Shown here: in pieces, positions 46,681 through 54,254 of the stretch | Layout: each line of letters opens with the position of its first letter | Numbering within the stretch: position 1 is the stretch's first letter | Source of the DNA: an uncultured Prevotellaceae bacterium | GTDB taxonomy: Bacteria > Bacteroidota > Bacteroidia > Bacteroidales > Bacteroidaceae | NCBI GenBank assembly: GCA_902800185.1 | Contig: CADCDK010000009.1 | Location: forward strand, 1 to 64,000 | Length of the DNA: 64,000 nucleotides | Reading direction: 5' to 3' | Program-made: the position numbers and the translations under genes | The notes under the pieces: generated by a model | Told to the model about the DNA's origin: nothing | The model's input: only the letters and a program-made list of their open reading frames with translations | Databases searched by the model: none

Positions 46681-47562
46681 ATGAAAGACTATGTATTAGA
46701 AAACGAGCGCATTCTCAATGAATGGTGTAAAAAATTCGTTGAGGACAAATTAGATGATGAAGAATATAAAGGTTACAAAACTAAAGGTTACGAAACCGAA
46801 GATTTTTTTGCCAAGGATGGAATAATGAACAAAGGAAAGTTCAAGAATGATAATGGAACAATATGGCGAGAAGCAAGTGGCAAAGAAAACATAAAGTGGA
46901 GTGAATGTCCTTTGCGAGTTCTTTTTTTGACTAAGGATGAGAATGCCGACGAGGCTTGGGATGTGCGGCGAGAAACTTTTTATGAAAAGGGAGGAGAGAA
47001 TCCCCTCCAAAACAATACTGTGTCAGGTAGTTTCTTTTACCAAAATGAGGCATGTCTTTTGTATGGGCTACGAAATACAACGCCAGAAAAGATGATGTCG
47101 TATGACGGCTTTTCTTGGGAAGAAGCATTGAGGTTTTCTGATGAAAAGATTTTTGCACGAATTAATTGCAAAAAAGAAGTGGGGGGAGAGACGATATTGG
47201 ATAGTGTATTAAAAGATTCAATTGATAAATATTATGATTATCTCAAAGAACAAATTCTTAATATAGATGCCGATATTCTTGTTTGCTGCGGAAGTCAGAA
47301 TGATAACAATATAATACTAAACACAGTTTATGATATATATAAAGATGAGTTCGAATACGTAAATTGTGTTGAAGGCAAAGGGACAGGAATGCATTACAAT
47401 GCAAAACAAAACAAACTTGCAATTGATGCCTATCATTTGGCGTTTTTTAAAGGCGGGTTGGAAGCAAGATATAATGAAACGGTGGGAATGTATTATGAGT
47501 TCTTGAAGTACTTAAAGAACACAAAGGGTATTGACTTTTCTGCATCACATCGTAAGGAATAA
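46681..47562 (+). CDS. Unknown protein, possible uracil-DNA-glycosylase fold
   Basis: A 293-residue protein. I recognise no firm family. Four segments fall in the order expected for the UDG superfamily: RVLFLTKDENADEAWD (about 79-94, first active-site loop), ARINCKKEVGG (about 159-169), DADILVCCGSQND (about 195-207, core strand), and AIDAYHLAFF (about 246-255, possible His loop). The catalytic residues cannot be assigned with certainty. The gene is A/T-rich and ends in a terminator that overlaps the right-hand repeat. If the fold is right, a role in excising modified phage bases would fit the neighbouring nucleases. Confidence 0.4.
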   Translation: MKDYVLENERILNEWCKKFVEDKLDDEEYKGYKTKGYETEDFFAKDGIMNKGKFKNDNGTIWREASGKENIKWSECPLRVLFLTKDENADEAWDVRRETFYEKGGENPLQNNTVSGSFFYQNEACLLYGLRNTTPEKMMSYDGFSWEEALRFSDEKIFARINCKKEVGGETILDSVLKDSIDKYYDYLKEQILNIDADILVCCGSQNDNNIILNTVYDIYKDEFEYVNCVEGKGTGMHYNAKQNKLAIDAYHLAFFKGGLEARYNETVGMYYEFLKYLKNTKGIDFSASHRKE

Positions 47563-47602
47563 CGGAGTTGCTCATCCAAATTGGATTATTTGTAAATAAT
47601 AG

Positions 47603-47650
47603 AATTTTTTCAAGCCTCTGCCACCAGTTGGCGGAGGTCTTTGTTTTCTT
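47603..47650 (+). terminator. Terminator and right copy of the border repeat
   Basis: CCTCTGCCA (47615-47623) pairs with TGGCGGAGG (47629-47637), followed by TCTTTGTTTTCTTT, a plausible terminator 50 bp past the 293-residue gene. The preceding AATTTTTTCAAG and the stem 5' arm copy the repeat at 42446-42477. Confidence 0.7.
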
Positions 47651-47705
47651 TGCTGTGTGATATTATAAAACTGAAAAGCCAACAGGATAAAACGGCATTT
47701 GAGTT

Positions 47706-47864
47706 ATGGGACTTTACGATAAAAATGGAGATTTAAATGATAATCATTGGGTGCTTAAGGCTGCACGTTGGGCAGGTTCACATTACAAACTAGTACGATG
47801 GACTCTACGACTTTTAATTCTGATTATAGTTGGAGTGTTATTGTGGGGCATTGCAAATAACTAA
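47706..47864 (+). CDS. Small single-pass membrane protein
   Basis: A 52-residue frame: MGLYDKNGDLNDNHWVLKAA, a basic stretch (SHYKLVRWTLR), then a hydrophobic helix (LLILIIVGVLLWGIA) and a short NN tail. This gives a positive-inside, single transmembrane topology with the C-terminus outside. It has no recognised family. It sits 16 bp ahead of the next gene, so the two are probably cotranscribed. A transmembrane effector or anchor for the neighbour is possible. Confidence 0.6.
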   Translation: MGLYDKNGDLNDNHWVLKAARWAGSHYKLVRWTLRLLILIIVGVLLWGIANN

Positions 47865-47880
47865 TAAGAAAACGATTCTG

Positions 47881-48570
47881 ATGGACGCATTAAATGACAA
47901 CAAGGAGTGGATAGAGCTGAAAGCCAGCCTCCAATTTGTGGAGGATAAGATACTCCGCACTATAGATTACGATGGTTGGGCAATGAAGAAAGAATTGGCG
48001 GAACAAGTGAAAGAACTGCTTTCAGATCGCCATTTCATTCTGGGCAAGATGTTTCGCCTACACGTTACAGAGCAAGAGATCGCACGATTCCGTGATGTGA
48101 ATGAACATTTGTTGGAACTGACGCGCAAAATGTTCGGTGAACATATGAAACTGCTGGAGTCTCTCAAAGACAATCCCATTTCGTCTGTTACTAATTGGGA
48201 TGATGTTGTTATAGAGAGTAAATTAGATGTGGATGAAGATGCAGATGTGCTGCATTTTGATGACGATGATGACTATGGTTCAGATTTCTCACATATGATT
48301 GATGCTCTTGCCTGGACTGAGGACTTGGAGATTCGTTCCTGTTACACAACTTTAGGGGAGAAGCCAGAACCAGACCACCTTGATGATAGTAGCAGATGGT
48401 CTTGGGCTGAAGGTTGTCTTGATGTTCCACAGTTTGAAGGTATAGGTGTCTGTTATGCTGTACATGATCTCTGTACCCACAAGAACTATTCTGTTCCTGA
48501 TCTTCTCCGCCTTCGGTCCTATTCAGTACTGAATACTATTAAAGGAAATCGGAGACACATCGTTATATAA
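47881..48570 (+). CDS. Hypothetical acidic protein
   Basis: A 229-residue protein of no recognised family. The N-terminal half is helical (EWIELKASLQFVEDKILRTI, MKKELAEQVKELLSDRHFILG, FRDVNEHLLELTRKMF). The middle is strongly acidic with runs of Asp (DVDEDADVLHFDDDDDYGSD). The C-terminus contains YSVPDLLRLRSYSVLNTIK. It is cytoplasmic by composition. The ATG at 47881 is preferred over an in-frame GTG at 47830 that would overlap the small membrane protein. It is the last gene of the accessory block. Confidence 0.6.
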   Translation: MDALNDNKEWIELKASLQFVEDKILRTIDYDGWAMKKELAEQVKELLSDRHFILGKMFRLHVTEQEIARFRDVNEHLLELTRKMFGEHMKLLESLKDNPISSVTNWDDVVIESKLDVDEDADVLHFDDDDDYGSDFSHMIDALAWTEDLEIRSCYTTLGEKPEPDHLDDSSRWSWAEGCLDVPQFEGIGVCYAVHDLCTHKNYSVPDLLRLRSYSVLNTIKGNRRHIVI

Positions 48571-48787
48571 AACGCCTTTTGCAAGTGCAAACCAGAAAAT
48601 ATATGGATACACAAAGAATAGAGTGGCTCTTCCTGAATAAATAATATGGTATTGAGAGATTGCACCACAGAACATGACACGTTCTTACTTTGATTGTGAC
48701 AAGATAGGATGATTCCTAACAAATCTTTTCACTCGTTCATCTACAATTCGCAGGCATGTCCTTTTCATTTTGTCATTCAGGTAGCCT

Positions 48788-49168
48788 TTACTCGTATAGA
48801 TAGAACATGCGCTCCATCATGCGCCACTTCTGTGCCGAGGTGCTTCCTTCGGGACAGGCTTGGAACAGCGACACGAAGTCTTCCCACTCCTGCTGGCGGG
48901 GTAGGGTGGCAAGCCGTTTCATGGCTGTGTCCCAGTCGAAGTCGAGGGGTGTCTCGACAATCATGAAGAGGCGGTTGTCGAGGATGTAGATTTCCATTTC
49001 GAGAATGCCGACGGCCCGTATGCCCTCGCGAATCTCTTTCCACGCATGTTGCGGGTCGTGGGCTTCGCGGTAGCGGGCAATCAGTTCGGGTGAGTCTTTC
49101 AGGTCGAGCGTCTGACAATAGCGCTTCACGGGTTGCCCGTACTCCTTTACTTGATATCCGTTGTTCAT
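48788..49168 (-). CDS. L-rhamnose/L-fucose mutarotase family protein (RhaM-like)
   Basis: A 126-residue protein of the RhaM (DUF718) dimeric alpha-beta-barrel mutarotase family: YCQTLDLKDSPELIARYREAH, WKEIREGIRAVGILEMEIYI, RLFMIVETPLDFDW and WEDFVSLFQ. It interconverts the anomers of a 6-deoxy sugar. Position with an L-fucose-type permease and a lactonase suggests fucose or a similar sugar. It is the last gene of the operon; the start overlaps the dehydrogenase stop by 4 bp. Confidence 0.85.
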   Translation of the reverse strand: MNNGYQVKEYGQPVKRYCQTLDLKDSPELIARYREAHDPQHAWKEIREGIRAVGILEMEIYILDNRLFMIVETPLDFDWDTAMKRLATLPRQQEWEDFVSLFQACPEGSTSAQKWRMMERMFYLYE

Positions 49169-50199
49169 TGTGATTGTTTATTAGTGAAATCTACCAGGAT
49201 TCGGAATACCTTACCGGGCTGCTCGGCCCATTGCTGCATGGCGGCGGCTGCGTCTTCGGGCATGACGACACGGCTGATGAGTTGATCGACGGGACAGGTT
49301 CCTTTCTCCAAATAGTGGATGACGGCGCGGAAGTCGCTGGGCTGTGCGTTGCGTGAGCCTCGGATGTCGAGCTCCTTCTGTACAAAGAACTTCGTCTGGA
49401 AAGACACTTCTGTCTTGGCATAGCCGATGCAGATGACGCGCCCTGTGAAGGCCACTTCGTTGACTGCCATCTGATAGGTGGGTGCCGAACCGACGGCTTC
49501 GATGACGACATCGGGACCGAAGCCGGCTGTCATCTCCAGCAGGCGGGCGTGTACGTCCTCGGTGCGGGTGTTGATGGTGTAGCTGGCACCCATCTGTTGT
49601 GCCAATTGCAGCTTCTCGTCGTCGATGTCGGCGGCAACGACGGTGGCACCTCGTTGGGCGGCACGGACGATGGCTCCCATGCCCACCATGCCACAGCCAA
49701 TGACCATGACAACATCGATGTCGGTGATCTCGGCACGGCTGACGGCATGGAATCCCACGCTCATCGGTTCTATCAATGCACAGGTGCGAGGGGTGAGCAG
49801 TCCTGCGGGGATGACTTTCTCCCATGGCAGCACCAGTCGCTCACGCATGGCTCCCCATCGCTGCACGCCCAGCGTCTCATTGTGCTGGCAGGCGTTGACA
49901 CGCCCATTGCGGCAGGAGGCGCATTTGCCACAGTTGGTGTAGGGATTCACGGTGACCACCATTCCGGGTTTCAGGCCTTCGGGCACGCCTTCGCCAACGG
50001 CCTCGATGACGGCACCAACCTCATGTCCGGGTACAACGGGCATCTTCACCATCGGGTTCTTACCTAAGTACGTGCTCAGGTCTGAACCACAGAAACCTAC
50101 ATACTGCATCTGCAGGAGCACCTCGTCGGCCTGCAGTTCTTGTTCGGGGACGCTGCCCAATTCCATTTGCCTTTCGGCCAATATCTTAATCGCTTTCAT
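49165..50199 (-). CDS. Zinc-dependent medium-chain alcohol dehydrogenase (sorbitol dehydrogenase type)
   Basis: A 344-residue MDR-superfamily dehydrogenase. Catalytic-zinc ligands are in VGFCGSDL and GHEVGAVIEAVGEG. The structural-zinc lobe is CGKCASCRNGRVNAC. The Rossmann motif is VMVIGCGMVGMGAI, with DIDDEKLQLA. Homologues oxidise sugars, polyols or threonine. In this operon it may act on an intermediate downstream of the deoxy-aldonate, but the substrate is not known. It lies 9 bp behind the MFS permease gene. Confidence 0.88.
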   Translation of the reverse strand: MKAIKILAERQMELGSVPEQELQADEVLLQMQYVGFCGSDLSTYLGKNPMVKMPVVPGHEVGAVIEAVGEGVPEGLKPGMVVTVNPYTNCGKCASCRNGRVNACQHNETLGVQRWGAMRERLVLPWEKVIPAGLLTPRTCALIEPMSVGFHAVSRAEITDIDVVMVIGCGMVGMGAIVRAAQRGATVVAADIDDEKLQLAQQMGASYTINTRTEDVHARLLEMTAGFGPDVVIEAVGSAPTYQMAVNEVAFTGRVICIGYAKTEVSFQTKFFVQKELDIRGSRNAQPSDFRAVIHYLEKGTCPVDQLISRVVMPEDAAAAMQQWAEQPGKVFRILVDFTNKQSQ

Positions 50200-50208
50200 T
50201 TTCTTTTG

Positions 50209-51528
50209 TTATATTTCAATGTTTTTGAGGTTGTTGCTTCTATAGCCATAGATGGCGACGATGAGGAAGCACAGCAGGGGTAATACGAAGGACACGTTGA
50301 CGGCGGGATGTCCCAAGATGGTCTGCTGGTCGATGATCATGCCTTGTAGTGGGGGCATGAGGGCTCCACCCACGATAGCCATCACGAGGAATGCTGCTCC
50401 CAAGGTGGTGTCCTGACTGTCCACGTTCTCCAGGGCGATGCCGTAGATGGTGGGGAACATGAGCGACATGAAGAAGCTGATGCCCACCAGACAGTAGAGG
50501 CCGGGCATGCCCACGATGAGGATTGTTCCCAATGAGCAGATGGCAGCACCGCAGCCGAAGATGGACAGCAACCGACGGGAGTTGATGTATCTCATGAGGA
50601 ATGTCGAGATGAATCGGCTGCACAGGAAGAACGTCATAGCAACGATGTTGTACGTCTGGGCCGTGGCCTTGTTGATGCCTAAGTTGTCGGCATACTGAAT
50701 AATGAAGGTCCATACCATGATCTGTGCGGCGACATAGAACATCTGAGTCCAAACACCCTCACGGTAGATGGTGTTGTGCCACAGGTTGTGGAGTGTCTGA
50801 CGTGCCGTGTGCGTGTTGCCCAAGGCTTTCTGTTCCTCACTCTGCGTCTTGGGCATCTTGGTCAGGGCGATGATGATGAAGACGGTGAGCACGACGAGTC
50901 CGATGGCAACATAGGGATTGCGGATGACTGCCAGGTCGTGCAGGCGGATGCTGGCTTTCTCGGCTTCAGAAAGACCGAAGAAGAGAATCTCGCCGGCTTC
51001 GTTTCGCTTGTCGCTGATGAGTTGGGGAAGTACGATGAGGGAGGCTACCGACATGCCGCAGAGGGAACCCATGGGGTTGAAAGCCTGTGCCATGTTCAGT
51101 CGGCGGGTCGATGTCTCCTTGTCGCCCAGCGACAGGATGAACGGGTTGGCGGTTGTTTCGAGGAAAGCCAGTCCAAACGTCAGAATGTAGAGCGACAGAC
51201 AGAAGAACGCGAACTCCTGATAGGCTGCCGCGGGGATGAAGAGAAAGGCTCCGATGGCATAGAGGGCCAGTCCGAGCAGGATGCCCCGCTTGTAGCTGTA
51301 TTTGCGAATGAAGAGTGCTGCGGGCACGGCCATGGTAGCATAGCCGCCATAGAAGGCGAACTGCACCATCGAGGCTTTGGCAGCAGACAGTTCCATGACC
51401 GTCTGGAAGGCTGCGACCATGGGATTGGTGATGTCATTGGCAAATCCCCACAGGGCGAAAAGCGATGTGATGAGGATAAAGGTGAACAGGTATTTCCTGG
51501 GTACCAGTTTTGTTTTAGTAGTTGACAT
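50209..51528 (-). CDS. fucP: L-fucose:H+ symporter-type MFS permease
   Basis: A 439-residue major facilitator with 12 transmembrane segments of the FucP/FHS family. Signatures: YLFTFILITSLFALWGFANDITNPMV (start), the FYGGYATMAVPAALF helix, LETTANPFILSLGD and AQAFNPMGSLCGM. The FHS family imports L-fucose, glucose or related sugars; L-fucose is favoured by the neighbouring mutarotase and lactonase. It lies 18 bp behind the amidohydrolase gene. Confidence 0.88.
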   Translation of the reverse strand: MSTTKTKLVPRKYLFTFILITSLFALWGFANDITNPMVAAFQTVMELSAAKASMVQFAFYGGYATMAVPAALFIRKYSYKRGILLGLALYAIGAFLFIPAAAYQEFAFFCLSLYILTFGLAFLETTANPFILSLGDKETSTRRLNMAQAFNPMGSLCGMSVASLIVLPQLISDKRNEAGEILFFGLSEAEKASIRLHDLAVIRNPYVAIGLVVLTVFIIIALTKMPKTQSEEQKALGNTHTARQTLHNLWHNTIYREGVWTQMFYVAAQIMVWTFIIQYADNLGINKATAQTYNIVAMTFFLCSRFISTFLMRYINSRRLLSIFGCGAAICSLGTILIVGMPGLYCLVGISFFMSLMFPTIYGIALENVDSQDTTLGAAFLVMAIVGGALMPPLQGMIIDQQTILGHPAVNVSFVLPLLCFLIVAIYGYRSNNLKNIEI

Positions 51529-51546
51529 TTCGTTTTTTCTATTTGT

Positions 51547-52467
51547 TTATTCTGACATGTTCTTGATATAGGGCAGCTCCACTAACTTCTTGAAGCCGAA
51601 CACGCGGCGGGCGTTGTCGCCAAGGAAGAGACGTTTCTCCTCGTCAGTGAGCAGGGGGCTCTTCAAGACAAAGTCGTAGGACATCTTGTAGGTGATGGCG
51701 GTGATGGTGCGCGGATAGTCGCTTCCCCACATCAGCTTCTCCATCCCCACCTCGTCGGCAGCCTGTCGGATGGCTTGCATGGCGGAAGGGTAGGGGTAGA
51801 ACTCGGCATTGTAGAGCCATGTGATGCCTCCGCTCTCAATATAGACATGCGGGTGGCGCGCCAGCCTGATCTGATCGAACCAGTTGTCGCGGGGCGACAT
51901 GCCGAAGTGTCCAATCACCACCTGCAGCTGTGGATGAGTCCTTACCACGTCTTCCATCTCTGCAGCCTGTCTGGGACCTTCAGCCAGTTCGATGCCCAAC
52001 AGCACTCCCCGCTCCTCCAAGTAGTCGAACAGCGGCATCATCTCCGCGCCATTCAGGGGGGTGTCCGTCATGCGGGCGGCAGGCACCTTGATGCCTCGGA
52101 AACCGGCATCGACCAGTCTTCTCACTTCTTCCATCCATCCTTCTACACGATAGTCCGCCATGCCGAACACGAAGAAGCGGTCGGGATAGCGGCGTGCCAC
52201 GTCTGCTAAGTAGTCGTTTTGCAGTCCGTCGATGAACTCCTGTGTGATGACTGCCGCCGACACACGGGCATAGTCCATGTTGCTGAGGAAGATCTCGGCG
52301 GTGTTTTTGCCGTCGATCAGATAGGGAGGCAGCATCTGCACCTCTTCGCCGAAGAAGAGGGAGCGGCTGCGGTTGTGTGCCATCGGGTGGATGGGTTGCC
52401 CGTTCACCACGGTATCCACATGGAGCCACAGGTGGGCATGGGCATCGATGAGGGGATGATTCATCAT
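51547..52467 (-). CDS. Amidohydrolase-fold sugar lactonase (L-fuconolactonase type)
   Basis: A 306-residue COG3618-type metal-dependent hydrolase: PLIDAHAHLWLH at the start (HxH metal ligands), GIKVPAARMT, VVIGHFGMSPRDNWF and LMWGSDYPRTI (terminal Asp). COG3618 members hydrolyse aldono-lactones such as L-fucono-1,5-lactone. In the operon it would act on the product of the aldo/keto reductase. It lies 12 bp behind that gene. Confidence 0.85.
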   Translation of the reverse strand: MMNHPLIDAHAHLWLHVDTVVNGQPIHPMAHNRSRSLFFGEEVQMLPPYLIDGKNTAEIFLSNMDYARVSAAVITQEFIDGLQNDYLADVARRYPDRFFVFGMADYRVEGWMEEVRRLVDAGFRGIKVPAARMTDTPLNGAEMMPLFDYLEERGVLLGIELAEGPRQAAEMEDVVRTHPQLQVVIGHFGMSPRDNWFDQIRLARHPHVYIESGGITWLYNAEFYPYPSAMQAIRQAADEVGMEKLMWGSDYPRTITAITYKMSYDFVLKSPLLTDEEKRLFLGDNARRVFGFKKLVELPYIKNMSE

Positions 52468-52479
52468 GCTACTGTTTGG

Positions 52480-53412
52480 TTAGGTGTTCTTCCAGGTGAC
52501 ACGCTGCTGGTCGCCGATGATGCGGCGGACTTCTTCCACCAGTTGCCAGTTGATGGGACTCTCGGCATAGGAGAGGTTCTTCTCGATGTTCTCGGCACGG
52601 GTGGTGCTGAAGATGGTCGATGTGATGCGCGGGTTGCTTACGGAGAACTGCATGGCGAGCTTCTCGATGGGGTAGTTCTGCTCACGGCAGTAGTCGGCGG
52701 CATGGCGGCAGGCTTGTACCAGTGGCTGTGGGGCAGGGTGCCACTCGGGTACGCCACGCTCAGTGAGCAGTCCCATGGCGAAGGGCGAGGCATTGATGAC
52801 ACCTACGCCGTTGGCCTCGAAGAAGTCGAGGAAGTCTGCCAGACGGTCATCATTCAGACAATAGTGGCAGAAGTTCATCACGGCTTCGATGGTGCCGGGT
52901 GCCGAGTGCTCGATGACCCACCGCAGGTTCTCTAACTGTAGGTCGGTGCAACCCACATGACTCACCAGTCCTTTCTGTTTCAGTTCTACCAATGCGGGAA
53001 GCGTCTCGTCAACCACTTGGTGCAGGTCGGCGAACTCAATGTCATGAACGAAGATGAGATCGATATGTTCCACGCCCAGTCGTTCCATGCTCTCGCTGAC
53101 ACTCTGCTGCGCTCTCTTGGCGGAATAATCCCACGTGTTCTTCCCGTCGGCTCCGTAGCGACCGACCTTGGTCGATAGGTAATAGCGGTTGCGTGGAATC
53201 TGACGGAGTGCTTTCCCCAGAACCTGCTCGGCCTTGTAGTAGCCGTAGTAGGGCGATACGTCGATGTAGTTGATGCCCATCTCGATGGCCTTGGCCACGG
53301 CATCAATGCCTCTCGCTTCGTCGAAGGTGTGAAAGACACCGCCCAGCGAAGAGGCTCCCAGACCCACCCGCGAAAGTCGCATGCCGGTCTTCCCTAAATC
53401 ATTGTATTTCAT
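52480..53412 (-). CDS. Aldo/keto reductase, probable L-fucose (6-deoxyhexose) dehydrogenase
   Basis: A 310-residue aldo/keto reductase. The catalytic tetrad is seen as Asp and Tyr in INYIDVSPYYGYYKAEQVLG, Lys in YLSTKVGRYG, and His in LIFVHDIE. It resembles L-galactose/L-fucose dehydrogenases that oxidise the sugar to a lactone with NAD(P). It is the first gene of the sugar operon and starts 42 bp behind the pyrH stop, with no clear promoter in between, so read-through from pyrH is possible. Confidence 0.85.
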   Translation of the reverse strand: MKYNDLGKTGMRLSRVGLGASSLGGVFHTFDEARGIDAVAKAIEMGINYIDVSPYYGYYKAEQVLGKALRQIPRNRYYLSTKVGRYGADGKNTWDYSAKRAQQSVSESMERLGVEHIDLIFVHDIEFADLHQVVDETLPALVELKQKGLVSHVGCTDLQLENLRWVIEHSAPGTIEAVMNFCHYCLNDDRLADFLDFFEANGVGVINASPFAMGLLTERGVPEWHPAPQPLVQACRHAADYCREQNYPIEKLAMQFSVSNPRITSTIFSTTRAENIEKNLSYAESPINWQLVEEVRRIIGDQQRVTWKNT

Positions 53413-53454
53413 AGATGGCGTTGTGTTGTAGGATGTTGGTCTGAAGTGTCGGGC

Positions 53455-54162
53455 TTACCTGTGTACGAGTGTCCCGATTTCCTCGCCTTCCATCACACGG
53501 CGTAGGTTGCCGACGATATCCATGTTGAACACATAGATGGGCAGGTTGTTGTCGTTGCACATGCAGATGGCGGTAAGGTCCATCACCTTCAGACCGCGGT
53601 CAAGTACTTCCTTGTAGGTAATGTCGGTGAACTTCGTGGCGGTGGGGTCCTTCTCGGGGTCAGCGGTATAGACTCCATCTACGCGTGTGCCTTTCAGCAT
53701 GACATCGGCTTCGATCTCAATGCCGCGCAGCGATGATCCCGTGTCGGTAGTGAAGTAGGGCGAACCTGTTCCGGCGGAGAAGATGCAGACGTAGCCTGCT
53801 TCCATGGCTTCAATGGCTTTCCACTTGGAATAGAACTCACCGATGGGCTCCATGCGGATGGCGGTGAGCACCTTGTTCTTCACGCCAATGGCACCCAGGG
53901 CAGAGCTCAATGCCAATGAGTTGATAACTGTGGCGCACATGCCCATTTGGTCTCCCTTGACACGGTCGAATCCTTTCTGCGAACCGCTAAGTCCGCGGAA
54001 GATGTTGCCGCCACCGATGACGATACCAATCTGCACACCCATTGCCTGCACCTCTTTGATTTGCTGGGCATAGTCTGACAAACGCTGTGGGTCGATGCCG
54101 TGTCCCTGTGCTCCGGCCAAGCTCTCGCCGCTGAGCTTCAAAAGAATTCTGTTAAATCTCAT
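53455..54162 (-). CDS. pyrH: UMP kinase
   Basis: A 235-residue amino-acid-kinase-fold enzyme phosphorylating UMP. Signatures: RILLKLSGESLAG at the start, GVQIGIVIGGGNIFRG, DQMGMCATVINSLALSSALG, and GTGSPYFTTDTGSSLRGIE, KGTRVDGVYTADPEKDP. Its length is standard. A run of 8-bp repeats lies in its leader (54194-54254). Confidence 0.96.
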   Translation of the reverse strand: MRFNRILLKLSGESLAGAQGHGIDPQRLSDYAQQIKEVQAMGVQIGIVIGGGNIFRGLSGSQKGFDRVKGDQMGMCATVINSLALSSALGAIGVKNKVLTAIRMEPIGEFYSKWKAIEAMEAGYVCIFSAGTGSPYFTTDTGSSLRGIEIEADVMLKGTRVDGVYTADPEKDPTATKFTDITYKEVLDRGLKVMDLTAICMCNDNNLPIYVFNMDIVGNLRRVMEGEEIGTLVHR

Positions 54163-54193
54163 AACGAACTAATTTTTTTATTTGACAATTTTT

Positions 54194-54254
54194 CGATATT
54201 CCGATATTTCGATATTCCGATATTCCGGCATTTCGATATTTCGATATTTCGATT
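54194..54254. repeat. 8-bp tandem repeat (CGATATTY)n between birA and pyrH
   Basis: About seven and a half copies of CGATATTC/CGATATTT on the plus strand (one unit is degenerate, CGGCATTT). The array ends at the birA stop and lies 32-92 bp ahead of the pyrH ATG, so it is inside the pyrH leader. The unit length is not a multiple of three but it is outside coding sequence. Confidence 0.9.

Noticed and set aside
48709-48966. 85-codon plus-strand frame at the rhaM-like gene end
   Set aside because: It overlaps the mutarotase gene in antisense and has no conserved features.
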